A stretch of DNA of 51,566 bases from Actinomycetota bacterium (GCA_005885555.1 VAWN01000034.1:1-51566), one strand, 5' to 3'; counted from the first letter of the stretch, positions 7,480 to 16,430 are shown. Made by a program: numbers and translations. The notes: generated from the letters alone by a model not told the origin.

Positions 7480-8839
7480 CTAGGGCGGTACGACAGCGTC
7501 CGCCCGGTGCCGGCCGCCCGGCGCGGGGGTGAACAGCGCGGCGCCGGCGAGCCCTACCGCCGCGACGGCGACGACCAGGGCCGCGCGGTGCAGGCCGGCG
7601 GTGCTCGGCGTGCCACCGTAGACGACGCCGAGCAGCGCGGTGGACAGGATCGCGCCGACGTACCGGCCGGTCTGGAAGAGCCCCGCCGCGGTACCGGTCT
7701 GGCCGGGCGGGGCGGCCGCGTAGAGCCCGGCCTGCAACCCGAGGTTGTTGAAGGCGGTCGGCAGCCCGATGACGCAACCGATCGCGATGATCGCCGCCGG
7801 GCCGGTGTAGCAGTACCCCGCCGACGAGCAGCCCGACCGAGCCGACCAGCACCGACAGGCCGGCCCCGAACCGGCGCACCGTCCGGGCCGCGAGCGGGGT
7901 CAGCACCACCCCGAGAGCCGCGATCGGCAGCATGAGCAGGCCGGTCGCGGCGGCCGGGTACCCGCGCACCCGTTCCAGCCACTGCGGCAGGCTGAAGAAG
8001 ATCAGGTAGAACACCGCCTGGACGGCGACCTGCTGCCCCAGTACCCCCATCAGCGGCCGCCGGCCGGCCAGCCCGCGCACGTCGAGGAACGGCGTCGGTG
8101 CCCGACGCTCGCGCCGGACGAACAGCGCGGCTGCGACGGGTACCACCGCAAGCAGCAACCAGTTCGCGGACAGCAGGAAGCCCAGCAGGGCCGTGCTGGT
8201 CGCGGCGAACAGCGCCACCCCCGGCAGGTCCAGCTCGCGCGCGAACGTCCGGGTGTCGGCGGGGGTGTCCGCCGGCGGGTCCGGCGGCATCGCGCGCCGC
8301 GCGAACCACAGGCCGACGCCGGCCACCGGCAGGTTCACGGCGAAGATGCCACGCCAGCCCAGCGCGGCGACCAGCACCCCGCCGAGGACCGGGCCGAACG
8401 CGGCGCTGGCCGAGTTGGTGGCGGAGATGACGCCGAGCGTGGCGGCCGGCGGCCGGCCGCCGGCGAGGCGGCGGATCAACGTGAGGCCCGCGGGAAAGCC
8501 GACCGACGTGCCGATCGCCTGCAGCACCCGGGCCGCGACCACCCAGCCGAAACCGGGGACGACCAGCACGACGCTGCAGGTGACGAAGACCAGCGCCAGG
8601 CCCGCGGAGAACACCTTTCTGGCGCCGTACCGGTCGGCCAGCCGACCCATCAGCGGCTGGCCGACGCTCGCGGTGAGGTAGAAGCCGGAGATCAGCCAGC
8701 TGGAGGCGGCGAGGCTGACCTTGAACTCGCGCTGCAGGTCCACCAGCGCGACGGCGATCATCGATGAGTTGAGCGGGTTGAGCAGGGTACCGAGCGCTAC
8801 GGCGGCCGCGATCCGGGGCGGTACCGCGCGTTCAGCCAC
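7480..8839 (-). pseudogene. MFS drug:H+ antiporter (DHA2-like), frameshifted
   Basis: From GTG 8839 the frame encodes a clear MFS transporter: TM1 with NPLNSSMIAVALVDLQREF, and motif A as GRLADRYGARKVF between TM2 and TM3. It continues through about ten helices to GLLVGGVLL. Near 7812-7822 the frame is lost. The remaining helices continue in another minus-strand frame (TGPAAIIAIGCVIGLPTAFNN, then GLYAAAPPGQTGTAAGLFQTGRYVG) down to a stop at 7480. Removing one base or adding two near 7815 restores one protein of about 452 residues, normal for the family. This is either a real frameshift or a sequence error. The start overlaps the end of the SCO6745-family gene by 8 bases, so it is the third gene of an operon. 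Confidence 0.85.
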
Positions 8840-9677
8840 GCACCGAAGGTACCGGCACCCCGATCGGGCTCGTCGCGGGAAGCGCGCTATGGCAGGCGAC
8901 CGACAGCGGGTACAGCAGCTCGGCCAGGCGCGCGGTCGCCTCGCGCCCGAGCCGGTGCCACGGCTCGGCGGCCAGCGTGTCGGTGGTCGCCTCGATCTGC
9001 TGGTACCCGTCGATGCCGGCCTCGGTCGCCTGCCCGGCCTCGTCGAGCCAGCCCCGCGCGACCAGGCCCGCCGCGGCGGCCGACCAGTCGTCGTCGGACC
9101 AGCCGCGGGCGAGCTGCATCATGTCCCGGCCCAGGTCCATCCCGCTGCGCAGCACGATCGCCTGGCAGCCGGTGACCTCGGCGGTGACCAGTGCCGCGAT
9201 GTGCCCGTCGCCGCGGTGCTCGCGCAGTGTCGTGGTGGCCTGCCAGAGCCGGGCCAGCGGCTCGTCCGGCCGGGGCAGCGCGAGGTTGGCGGCACCGAGG
9301 ATCCGCCCGGCCGGTTCCAGCCCGTCGACCGCCGCCTCGATCAGCTCCACCGCCTCGGTGAGCGCCTTGTCGGCCAGCGTGTCCGCCGCGAGCGCCCGCA
9401 GTGCGTCGACGGCGCCGTCCAGCCGGGCGGCGAGGGTGCGCTCGGGCGTGGCCCGGTTCCACACCTCGGGCAGCGCCCGGGCGACCATGTGCGGGGCGAA
9501 GCTGAAGAACGCCGCGACCACGGGCGCCGCCGGTACCGGTCCGAGCGGCGCGGCCCGTCCGGCGAAGTACCCGCGCCAGAAGCCGCGCAGCCCGGCGTTC
9601 TCGAAGGCGGTCCGCGCGCCAGCACTGAAGTAGGTGACGTCGTGGATCGGCTCGAACATGCTCCACATGTATCTCAT
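8832..9677 (-). CDS. SCO6745 family protein
   Basis: A 281-residue protein of the actinobacterial SCO6745 family. It shows MFEPIHDVTYFS at the start, then GLRGFWRGYFAGRAAPLGPV, and a C-terminal winged-helix-like part (AAGLVARGWLDEAGQATEAG, then TDTLAAEPW). The fold resembles MarR-like helix-turn-helix proteins, but DNA binding is not established. ATG 9677 overlaps the stop of the acetyltransferase gene (ATGA), giving translational coupling; the downstream MFS start overlaps its own stop. Conserved pairing with an exporter hints at a role in resistance or small-molecule response, which is inference. Confidence 0.88.
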   Translation of the reverse strand: MRYMWSMFEPIHDVTYFSAGARTAFENAGLRGFWRGYFAGRAAPLGPVPAAPVVAAFFSFAPHMVARALPEVWNRATPERTLAARLDGAVDALRALAADTLADKALTEAVELIEAAVDGLEPAGRILGAANLALPRPDEPLARLWQATTTLREHRGDGHIAALVTAEVTGCQAIVLRSGMDLGRDMMQLARGWSDDDWSAAAAGLVARGWLDEAGQATEAGIDGYQQIEATTDTLAAEPWHRLGREATARLAELLYPLSVACHSALPATSPIGVPVPSVRG

Positions 9678-10135
9678 ACGGGCATCTTGTAGTGCAGGAG
9701 GCCGTCCTCGAAACTGGCGCGGATCGTGTCGCCGAACACAGCTGCGATCATCGCGCGGGCGGCGCGGTTGCCGGGCTCGATGTCGGCGTGCGCGACCCGG
9801 ATGCCGGCCGCGGCCGCCCGCGGGATCATCGCGCGGAACAGCGCGGTCGCGACGCCCTGCCGCTGCCACGCGTCGATCACCAGTACCGCGATGTCGGCCT
9901 CGTCCGGCCGGGCCGGCAGCCGCGCGAATTCGGCCCAGCCGAGCAGCCGGCCGCGGTGCGTGGCAACCTGGGCGTCCCACCGTTCGCGCGGCGCGTGCGC
10001 GACGTAGCGCAGGTACTTGACCGGCAGGGTACTGGTGCCGACGAAGAACCGGCTGCTGAGGCTGGCCCGCGACAGGTCGCGCTGCGCCGCGATGAGCAGT
10101 TGCTGGTCGCCGGGTCGCCAGGGGCGGATCTCCAT
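9674..10135 (-). CDS. GNAT family N-acetyltransferase
   Basis: A 153-residue GCN5-related acetyltransferase. Motif A, which binds acetyl-CoA pyrophosphate, is VLVIDAWQRQGVATALFRAM (Q/R-x-x-G-x-A pattern). The N-terminal MEIRPWRPGD is a typical opening. The start at ATG 10135 has GGGAGGGG just upstream. It is the first gene of the GNAT / SCO6745 / MFS operon and is divergent from an HxlR regulator, with a palindrome between them. The acceptor substrate is unknown. Confidence 0.92.
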   Translation of the reverse strand: MEIRPWRPGDQQLLIAAQRDLSRASLSSRFFVGTSTLPVKYLRYVAHAPRERWDAQVATHRGRLLGWAEFARLPARPDEADIAVLVIDAWQRQGVATALFRAMIPRAAAAGIRVAHADIEPGNRAARAMIAAVFGDTIRASFEDGLLHYKMPV

Positions 10136-10143
10136 GGCCCCTC

Positions 10144-10168
10144 CCTGAGTTTGGAAGCCGGACTCAGG
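10144..10168. promoter_or_regulatory. Candidate HxlR operator (25-bp imperfect palindrome)
   Basis: Arms CCTGAGTTTGG (10144-10154) and CCGGACTCAGG (10158-10168) match at 9 of 11 positions around a 3-base centre. The outer 7 bases on each side are perfectly complementary. It lies 8 bases upstream of the acetyltransferase start, between it and the divergent hxlR gene at 10217. A second, weaker inverted element, TACA-N7-TGTA, is at 10191-10205. Confidence 0.55.
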
Positions 10169-10216
10169 CTATGCCGGCTGGGTCCGGATGTACAACCCAG
10201 ATGTAGTCTCGGTCTC

Positions 10217-10750
10217 ATGAAGTGGGCCGACTACGACTCGACCGTCTGCTCGGTCGCCCGCACCGTGGAGGTGCTCGGCGACCGCTGGACGCTACTGGTC
10301 CTGCGCGACGTCTTCAACGGGATCCGCCGCTTCGCCGACCTGAGCGCGCACCTCGGCATCGCCCGCGACGTGCTGGCCAAGCGGCTGGCCGCGCTCGTCG
10401 AGGAGGGCCTGATCAGCCGGGTGCCGTACCAGGAGCCGGGCGCGCGCACCCGGTACGAGTACCGGCTGACCGACGCCGGCCGGGAACTGCGTCCGGTACT
10501 GCTGGCACTGCTCGAATGGGGGGACCGGCACCGCTGCGACGCGGCCGGGCCGCCAGCGCAGTTGTTCCACGCCGAATGCGGCGCGCCGGTACGGGTCGAG
10601 GTGCGCTGCGCCGAAGGGCACGAGATCGGGCCGCGTACCCGGCTCACCGCGAAGCCGGGGCCGGGTTCGCGGCTGGCGCCGGGTTCGCGGCCGGCTCAGC
10701 CGGGTTCGCGGTCGGCTCAGCCGGCGACGGTGCCGACGAGTTCGCCGTAG
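10217..10750 (+). CDS. HxlR-type winged-helix transcriptional regulator
   Basis: A 177-residue protein with the MarR-like HxlR domain in residues about 12-105: CSVARTVEVLGDRWTLLVLRDVFNGIRRF is the diagnostic block (the Cys is common in this family and can be redox- or electrophile-sensitive). It is followed by the recognition helix DVLAKRLAALVEEGLI and the wing YRLTDAGREL. The C-terminus adds a segment with C-x4-R-x6-C and a Pro/Ser-rich tail made of PGSR repeats. It is divergent from the GNAT/SCO6745/MFS operon, so it probably controls that operon and itself through the intergenic palindrome. Its 3' end overlaps the convergent lipoprotein gene by 34 bases. Confidence 0.92.
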   Translation: MKWADYDSTVCSVARTVEVLGDRWTLLVLRDVFNGIRRFADLSAHLGIARDVLAKRLAALVEEGLISRVPYQEPGARTRYEYRLTDAGRELRPVLLALLEWGDRHRCDAAGPPAQLFHAECGAPVRVEVRCAEGHEIGPRTRLTAKPGPGSRLAPGSRPAQPGSRSAQPATVPTSSP

Positions 10751-11349
10751 CCGATGTAGTGGCCCTGGATCCCGGCCAGCGCGTCCTTGATCGGGGCGCT
10801 GTCCGGCAGCCCGGTCGGGCCGTCCAGGGCGTAGACGGTGAAGTGGTAGTGATGGGTACCGGACGGCGGGCACGGCGGCGTCCAGCCGGTGCCGCCGTCG
10901 GAGTTGACCGCCTCCTGCGCGCCGTCGGGCAGGTCGTCGATGTCCAGGTGGTTCGCGTCGCCCGGCAGGTCGACCACGATCCAGTGCAGGAAGCCGCCGT
11001 TCGGCGCGCCCGGGTCCTTCACGACGACCGCGAAGTTCTTCGTTCCGGGTACGCTGCCCGACCAGCTCAGCGGCGGCGGGTCACCGTCGCCCTTGCAGGT
11101 GTACTGCTCGGGGATCGGCTTACCATCGGCGAACGCGTCGCTCTTCACGGTCAGCTTCCTGGCTGGACTCGCCTTCGCGGGCGGCGCCTTGAACGGCGAC
11201 TGCGACGCGTCCGGCGCGCCACCGCCGCCACCGGTGTCCGGCGGCTGCGACTGGGCGGCCGGCGGCGTCACCGGCTTGGGTGAGGTGTTGCAGGCGGTCA
11301 GCGACAGCGCCAGCGCAGCGCCGACGGCGAGGGCGGCCCGGAACTTCAC
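10717..11349 (-). CDS. YbhB/YbcL (PEBP, Raf-kinase-inhibitor-like) lipoprotein
   Basis: A 210-residue protein with a lipoprotein signal peptide: lipobox LTAC with the lipidated Cys at residue 20. After a Pro/Ser linker (about 25-60) comes a PEBP domain: FADGKPIPEQYTCKG, the ligand-pocket motif DPGAP followed by FLHWIVVDLP, and HYHFTVYALD. All are hallmarks of bacterial YbhB. It is probably tethered to the outer face of the membrane; the ligand is unknown. GTG 11349 was chosen to give a normal signal peptide; a second GTG in frame at 11376 is possible. Confidence 0.88.
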   Translation of the reverse strand: MKFRAALAVGAALALSLTACNTSPKPVTPPAAQSQPPDTGGGGGAPDASQSPFKAPPAKASPARKLTVKSDAFADGKPIPEQYTCKGDGDPPPLSWSGSVPGTKNFAVVVKDPGAPNGGFLHWIVVDLPGDANHLDIDDLPDGAQEAVNSDGGTGWTPPCPPSGTHHYHFTVYALDGPTGLPDSAPIKDALAGIQGHYIGYGELVGTVAG

Positions 11350-11454
11350 CGCGGCATCATCACACGAACCACGCACGCCGGGCCAATCGACCCCGGCACA
11401 TGTCTCGCCGACCGGAAACCGCAGGTCCGCCGGGGAAGCCCGGCCCGCGGGGGC

Positions 11455-12342
11455 TCAGTCCCATTCCCAGTAGAAGCCGACGACGGCCTTCTCCACGACG
11501 CCGAACCGGTGGTGCACGGACAGCTCCTCGTCCGGCTCGACGGGTACCCGCTCGATGACCCGGGCCAGGTCCAGCCGGTCCCAGCGGGCGCGGTACACCC
11601 GGGCCGGTACCCGCTGCGGATGGAACCGCACCCACATCGTCAGGTCGCGGGTGGTGCGCAGGACGCCGCGGCGCAACTCCGGCGGCGGTGCGGACCGGTA
11701 GAAGAACGTCGACCGGTACTGCATCAGCGCCGTCTCGCCGGCGTCCAGCGGCCGGTGCAGCACGATGTCGACGCCGTAGACGGAGTCGTTGACCCGGTAC
11801 GGCCGGTCGCCGACCCGGCCGCCGCGGATCACCTCGACCATCAGCTCGTCGGTGTCGAAGCGGTACGGCACCGAGGACACGTCGGCGGCCGTGGCCCGGA
11901 TGACCTGGATCGTCTCGTGCTCGGCCGGCTTGCCGTCCGGCCCCAGGATGTGCAGCTCGTGCAGGGACAGCGTCTCGTGACGCAGCGGACCGGCCTGGTA
12001 GCGCTCGGGCGGCGGCAGGGTGTGCCCGGAGATCACGCGTACCGTCGGCGAGCCGCGTAACAGGTCACGCAGCCGCTGCGCGTGCCGGGCGGTCATCCCG
12101 AACCCTTCGACGAACGCGTCGGCGACCGGCGGACTCAGCTCGCTGCCCTCCAGCGCCCGGCGGGCCACCTCGGTCAGCTCGGCACCCAGGGAACGGTCGG
12201 CGGTGCCTTCCAGTACCCGCGCCACCGCCTGGTACCGGTCCTTCTCGGCGCCCCGGTCCCAGCGGCTGCGGTACTCGCCCGGCCGGAGCAGAAGCATCCG
12301 CAGGTAGGTACTCGCTTGGATGACCTGATCCTGGTCTGCCAC
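11455..12342 (-). CDS. Conserved hypothetical protein
   Basis: A 295-residue protein starting at GTG 12342, with GGAGG 8 bases upstream. Residues about 1-100 are helical (STYLRMLLLRPGEYRSRWDRGAEKDRYQAVARVL, then VADAFVEGFGMTARHAQRLRDLL), perhaps a DNA- or protein-binding region. Residues 115-295 are beta-rich with GDRPYRVNDSVYGVDIVLHRPLDAGET and end in VVEKAVVGFYWEWD. There is no signal peptide or membrane segment. Related proteins are frequent in actinobacteria and seem to be unnamed; I cannot assign a function. It is divergent from the small gene at 12503. Confidence 0.8.
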   Translation of the reverse strand: MADQDQVIQASTYLRMLLLRPGEYRSRWDRGAEKDRYQAVARVLEGTADRSLGAELTEVARRALEGSELSPPVADAFVEGFGMTARHAQRLRDLLRGSPTVRVISGHTLPPPERYQAGPLRHETLSLHELHILGPDGKPAEHETIQVIRATAADVSSVPYRFDTDELMVEVIRGGRVGDRPYRVNDSVYGVDIVLHRPLDAGETALMQYRSTFFYRSAPPPELRRGVLRTTRDLTMWVRFHPQRVPARVYRARWDRLDLARVIERVPVEPDEELSVHHRFGVVEKAVVGFYWEWD

Positions 12343-12502
12343 GTGGTGCACCTCCCGACCACCCCCTACCACCCTGAGCTCAGCGTAGCCACCCGCCGAC
12401 CGGCCCTGCGCGGTGGAACCCGAGCCGCGGACACATTCTGGCTGGAGGTCCAGGTGGGTACCCGTCGTTTGGCCGGCCGGCGGCACTGGGTATCCGAGGG
12501 AG

Positions 12503-12772
12503 ATGTCCGAACCGCATGTGACGCTTGATCCGGACAGCCTCGGTCCGGTCGAGCGCAAGCTGCGCGAACCGCTCGAAGAACAGCTCAGCTCGGCCCTTCG
12601 GGCGGCCGCCCACCGGGTCCGGAAGGGGTACTCCGGCGGGTCCGTCGAGGAGGTCACCGCGCGCCTGCTGGAGGAGACCCGGACCGGCCTGCACCCCGAC
12701 GTCGCGGCCGCGTTCCAGCCGGATCCCGCCGAACTGCGCCGCCTCGCCGAGGAGATCGTGGCACGCACTTAG
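12503..12772 (+). CDS. Small hypothetical protein
   Basis: An 89-residue charged, helical protein (SLGPVERKLREPLEEQLSS, then ELRRLAEEIVART) with no recognised motif. ATG 12503 is preceded by GAGGGAG at very short spacing. Codon use is normal for the window, with G or C at most third positions, which supports a real gene. It ends 59 bases before a strong hairpin. Confidence 0.6.
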   Translation: MSEPHVTLDPDSLGPVERKLREPLEEQLSSALRAAAHRVRKGYSGGSVEEVTARLLEETRTGLHPDVAAAFQPDPAELRRLAEEIVART

Positions 12773-12831
12773 CTCGCGCTCGCAGATCCGCTGTGGCTAC
12801 CCGTCTGCGTGCGCCGAGACCACAAGACGGA

Positions 12832-12868
12832 GGTCCCTGGTGCCCGCTCGTGGCGGGCACCAGGGACC
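12832..12868. terminator. Perfect 16-bp hairpin, bidirectional terminator candidate
   Basis: Arm GGTCCCTGGTGCCCGC (12832-12847) pairs perfectly with 12853-12868 around a 5-base loop. It sits between the 3' ends of two convergent genes (12772 on plus, 12887 on minus). There is no T tract on either side. Confidence 0.75.
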
Positions 12869-12886
12869 ACGGTAGGCCGATGGTGG

Positions 12887-13384
12887 TCAGGTGACGTGGT
12901 CGATGAGGACCGCTGTGGCCTCCGTGATGGGCGTGTTGACGCAGTCACCATTGGCGGCGACGACCGTGGAAGTGCCGGTCAGGTCGCCGGTGTGGACGGT
13001 ACCGGTGGTAGGCGACGCGACGAGGTCGAACTGCCCAGTGACCGTCTTTATGCCTTCGGTGGTGGGTACCTGCAGGACGAAGGTGCCGGATCCGGTGGCC
13101 CCGAAGCAGTTTCCGGTCACAACCTCGTTGACGGCGAACTGGCCAGGGCCGGTGACGGTTGCGCCGTCGATCGTGCCGGTGCAGTCGGCGGTGCCGGTCA
13201 GGCCGTTCGAGTTGACCGTGAACGTCTTGAACTCCAGGTCCACATTGGGGTGGAGGGTGGTGGTGACGGTGGTGACGCAGTTCAGGTCGACGACCGGGGG
13301 GTCGGCGCTGGCCGGGCCGGCCGGCACGAGCAGTGCGGCGACCGGCAGGGTGGCCAGCAACGCGTATCGCACGGGTCTGATCAT
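12887..13384 (-). CDS. Small secreted protein, unknown function
   Basis: A 165-residue protein with a clear signal peptide (MIRPVRYALLATLPVAALLV, cleavage near ASA-DPP at about 28). The mature part is Thr/Val/Gly-rich and beta-stranded, with four cysteines (LNC, ADC, GNC, GDC) that could form two disulfides. The start ATG 13384 has AGGAGGA upstream. It resembles unnamed exported proteins common in actinomycetes. The perfect hairpin at 12832-12868 ends its transcript. Confidence 0.85.
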   Translation of the reverse strand: MIRPVRYALLATLPVAALLVPAGPASADPPVVDLNCVTTVTTTLHPNVDLEFKTFTVNSNGLTGTADCTGTIDGATVTGPGQFAVNEVVTGNCFGATGSGTFVLQVPTTEGIKTVTGQFDLVASPTTGTVHTGDLTGTSTVVAANGDCVNTPITEATAVLIDHVT

Positions 13385-13535
13385 GATTCCTCCTGCGGAT
13401 TGGCGGCCCGCATAGACCTACTGCGGACCGCGCTGAGTGCGTGGTTCCGCTGTGACTGGTGCTGGTGACCCGACCGGCCGGTCCAGGACGCACGATGAGA
13501 TTCCAGTAAGACCGTAGTGATGCGATTACTCTGGG

Positions 13536-15101
13536 TCAATCAGATGATCGGTCACTGCCGTAGTCGGCCAGGAAAGGCGTCAGCAGGCCCGGTACCGCCT
13601 CGTCGGCCAGCCGGACGGCGACGTCGACGGGTACGTCCAGGGCGGCGTACCGTTGCCGCCCGCCCGCCGTGGTCGCCTCCAGCGTCACCACGCCGGCCCG
13701 GCGCTGGAACAGCGACTGGCGCAGGTTCCAGCCGATGACGCCCTCGCGCACCAGCATCACCCGGCGGCGCACCAGGCTGCCCTGCCGGACCACCAGCACC
13801 TGCCCGGCCAGTGCGTGCCCCAGGCTGCGGAACCGGTCCTCGGCCAGCAGCGCGGCGACCGGCAGCAGGACCAGCGACGCCGGTACCGGCCAGGCCGGCC
13901 AGCGCGCCCACCGCCACAGCGCCGCCAGTACCGCGATGAGCGCCACGGTGCCCAGCAGCGCCCGGGTGTACCGGCGCTGCCGCGCCCGCGGCCCGTGCCG
14001 CACCAGCGCAACCCGCACCGGTGCGGCGTCGCCCAGCACCGCGCCGGCGACCTGCTCCACCTCGGCCCGCGGCGCCGGGGGTACCAGCAGCGAGCCGCCC
14101 CGCTCCGCGCCCCGCCCCACGCGCAGACCGGTGGCGACCGCGACCGCCCGCGCACCGCCGACCGCGCGCACCAGCAGCGGCTCGCTCACCTCGGCACCGC
14201 GCAGCCGGCGCTCCTCCAACGTGATCGAGCGCCGGGTCAGCAGCCCGCGGACGATGTACAGGGTGCCGCCGGGCTGGCGGCTGAGCCGGAAGCCCCAGTA
14301 GGCGACGACGTAGGCGACCGTCGAGAAGATCGCGACGACGACCACGAACGCGATCGCGACCTCCACCGCGGCCAGCCAGATCGCGGTGCGGGACAGTTGC
14401 GCGCCGGCCTGCCGTACCGGACCGAACTGGCTCAGCCGGATATTCGCCTCGTTGGCCATGCGGAACAGGAAGCCGATGGTGATCGCGACGGTGACGATGC
14501 CGGACAGCGAGAACGGCGCGTACCGCAGCCACTCCGCCCGGAAGGCGGCCAGCACCGTCTCCGGCCGGACGACCAGCGGGACGGCCGGCGCGCCGGCCGC
14601 GTCGTCGACCGGCGCGGCGAGCGGCGACCGGTCCAGCAGCTCGACCCGTAGCCGGGCCGCCTCGTCGGCGGTGAGCGCGTCCAGCTTGACGCCGTCGTTG
14701 CGCCGGTCGGTGCGGCCGGTACCGATGGTCAGCAGCGCCAGCCCGAGCAGCCGGTGCAGCGGCGAGGCGGTGATGTCGACGGTGCGCACCCGGTCGCGGG
14801 GTACCGTCAGCGTCTCGCGGCGCAGCAGCCCCCGCCGCACCTGTACCTGTTCCGCGCTGACCCGGTACGTCGTGGTGAACCAGCGCAGCAGGCCGACGAC
14901 GATGACGGCGCCGAGCGCGATGAGGCCGGTCACGCCGCCGCCGACGTCGCTGCGCGCCCCGAGGAACAGCACCCCGATCAGCACCGGCCAGGCGCGCAGC
15001 ACCTCCCGTACCGGGTGCACGGCGAGCATCCGCGCGCTCAACCGCCGCCAGGGCACCTCGGCCGGCGGCATCTCCGCAGACGACGCGGCAACCTCGGTCA
15101 T
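13536..15101 (-). CDS. bPH2 (YdbT-like) membrane protein, three-domain
   Basis: A 521-residue polytopic membrane protein of the DUF304/bPH2 family, similar in plan to Bacillus YdbT. Residues about 35-75 hold a helix pair (WPVLIGVLFLG, LIALGAVIVVGLL). A PH-like domain follows (YRVSAEQVQVRRGLLRRETLTVPRDRVRTVDI). A second helix pair (VTVAITIGFLFRM, VEVAIAFVVVVAIF) and a second domain (GTLYIVRGLLTRRSITLEERRLRGAEV) come next. Then there is a third helix pair and domain (GQVLVVRQGSLVRRRVMLVREGVIGWNLRQSLFQRRAG). ATG 15101 overlaps the stop of the smaller bPH2 gene (ATGA). This is the last gene of the pknG cluster. Confidence 0.92.
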   Translation of the reverse strand: MTEVAASSAEMPPAEVPWRRLSARMLAVHPVREVLRAWPVLIGVLFLGARSDVGGGVTGLIALGAVIVVGLLRWFTTTYRVSAEQVQVRRGLLRRETLTVPRDRVRTVDITASPLHRLLGLALLTIGTGRTDRRNDGVKLDALTADEAARLRVELLDRSPLAAPVDDAAGAPAVPLVVRPETVLAAFRAEWLRYAPFSLSGIVTVAITIGFLFRMANEANIRLSQFGPVRQAGAQLSRTAIWLAAVEVAIAFVVVVAIFSTVAYVVAYWGFRLSRQPGGTLYIVRGLLTRRSITLEERRLRGAEVSEPLLVRAVGGARAVAVATGLRVGRGAERGGSLLVPPAPRAEVEQVAGAVLGDAAPVRVALVRHGPRARQRRYTRALLGTVALIAVLAALWRWARWPAWPVPASLVLLPVAALLAEDRFRSLGHALAGQVLVVRQGSLVRRRVMLVREGVIGWNLRQSLFQRRAGVVTLEATTAGGRQRYAALDVPVDVAVRLADEAVPGLLTPFLADYGSDRSSD

Positions 15102-15595
15102 GTGGCGTCTCCGGGCGTCGCGGCCGTGGTGCTGGTCAGCTGCGCGACGAGCTGGCTCGCGGTGTCCTTGTCCAGGCCGTGCACCTTGATCGGGCCGGCC
15201 GCCGACGCCGTCGTGACCGTCACGTTGGCCAGCCCGAACAGCCGCTCCAGTACGCCGAACTCGCTGTCCACCGTCTGGATCCGGGAGATCGGCGCGATCC
15301 GCCGTTCCTGGGTGAACCAGCCGGTCTGCGTGTACACCGCCTGGTCGGTGCTCTCCCAGCGGTGCACCCGGTACCGCCACTGGGGCATCACCATCAGGTG
15401 CAGCACGGCGAGCACGCCGGTGGCCACCAGCGCGACCAGCCGCAGGGGGACCAGCGAACCGGCGCCGATCAGCCAGACCACCTCGGCACCGGCCAGCACC
15501 AGCCAGCCGATCGCGGCGCGCACCGTCCAGTACACGATGGCCCGGCGGCTGACCCGGTGCGCGGGTGCGCGCAGGGCCACCGGCTCGGCGGTCAC
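15098..15595 (-). CDS. bPH2 (YdbS-like) membrane protein, one-domain
   Basis: A 165-residue protein: two transmembrane helices (about 19-40 and 47-70), then one bPH2 domain (WRYRVHRWESTDQAVYTQTGWFTQERRIAPISRIQTVDSE), the same pattern as Bacillus YdbS. YdbS and YdbT are neighbours in many Gram-positive bacteria and probably form a complex; their function there is poorly defined. GTG 15595 begins one base after the stop of the FHA gene, and its own stop overlaps the YdbT-like start, so the three are translationally linked. Confidence 0.92.
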   Translation of the reverse strand: MTAEPVALRAPAHRVSRRAIVYWTVRAAIGWLVLAGAEVVWLIGAGSLVPLRLVALVATGVLAVLHLMVMPQWRYRVHRWESTDQAVYTQTGWFTQERRIAPISRIQTVDSEFGVLERLFGLANVTVTTASAAGPIKVHGLDKDTASQLVAQLTSTTAATPGDAT

Positions 15596-15596
15596 T

Positions 15597-16430
15597 TCAG
15601 CTGCCCTCCTCGTGCTGGACGGTCAGCGTCGTCCAGGCACCCACGTGGATCCGGTCGCCGTCCTTCAGCGGTACCGGCACATGCGGCTCGATCGCGTCGG
15701 TGGACTCGTTGACGTAGGTGCCGTTGGCCGAGTCCAGGTCGACGACCGCCCAGGCGCCGTCCGGGCCGCCGACCAGCAGCGCGTGCGCGTGCGACACGGC
15801 GGCATCCTCGGGTGGGCCGGTCAGGTCGATGTCCGGCTCGATACCGCGCGAGGGCCGGCGCCGGCCGATCAGCAGCTGGCCGGCTCGCAACGCGAAGCGG
15901 CGCTCCGGGCAGAACGCGGGGAACGGGATCTCCGGCGCGTCCGGGCCGGCCTGGGCCAGCATGCGGTCGTGGTACCCGCGATCGGCGGCGGCGACCACCC
16001 GCCAACCGGCCACCGCACCGGTGCGCCGGGGCAGCTCGGTGGCCAGCTCTCCCGCGTCGCCGACCGGGATGACCGGGGGTACTCCCTGCTCGGGCGGGTT
16101 CTCCACGACCGGCTCCGCGGGTACCCCGTCGGCGCCGCCGGTGGCCTCCGCCGGCGGCGGGGTGACCGGGGCCTGCGGCTGCGGGTCGCCGAGCACGAAG
16201 TCGTGGCCGCACACCTCGCAGAACCGGCCGGCCCGGGCGGTGCCGCAGCTCGGGCAGGTGTCCCCGCCCGCCGGTACCGCGGCGGTCTCGGCGACCGGGG
16301 CGGCCGCCGGCACGGCGGACTGCGCCGAACCGAGCTGCGCCGAACCGAGCTGCGGCGCGTCGATCGGGGCGCCGCACTCGTCGCAGTAGTCGATCGCGAC
16401 CGAGGTGTGTCCCTTGGGACAGGTGGCCAT
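15597..16430 (-). CDS. FHA-domain protein with double zinc ribbon
   Basis: A 277-residue cytosolic protein. The first zinc-ribbon-like module is at residues 4-19 (CPKGH, CDEC) and the second at about 59-74 (CPSC, CEVC). A Pro/Ala linker follows. Residues about 185-270 form an FHA phosphothreonine-binding domain, with IGRRRPSRGIEPDIDL (conserved GR), VSHAHALL (S-x-x-H) and VVDLDSANGTYVN (NGT). FHA domains read phosphothreonine marks, so this is the natural reader for the PknG-like kinase five genes upstream. A 15-bp tandem repeat in the linker encodes QLGSAQLGSAQ. Confidence 0.93.
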   Translation of the reverse strand: MATCPKGHTSVAIDYCDECGAPIDAPQLGSAQLGSAQSAVPAAAPVAETAAVPAGGDTCPSCGTARAGRFCEVCGHDFVLGDPQPQAPVTPPPAEATGGADGVPAEPVVENPPEQGVPPVIPVGDAGELATELPRRTGAVAGWRVVAAADRGYHDRMLAQAGPDAPEIPFPAFCPERRFALRAGQLLIGRRRPSRGIEPDIDLTGPPEDAAVSHAHALLVGGPDGAWAVVDLDSANGTYVNESTDAIEPHVPVPLKDGDRIHVGAWTTLTVQHEEGS

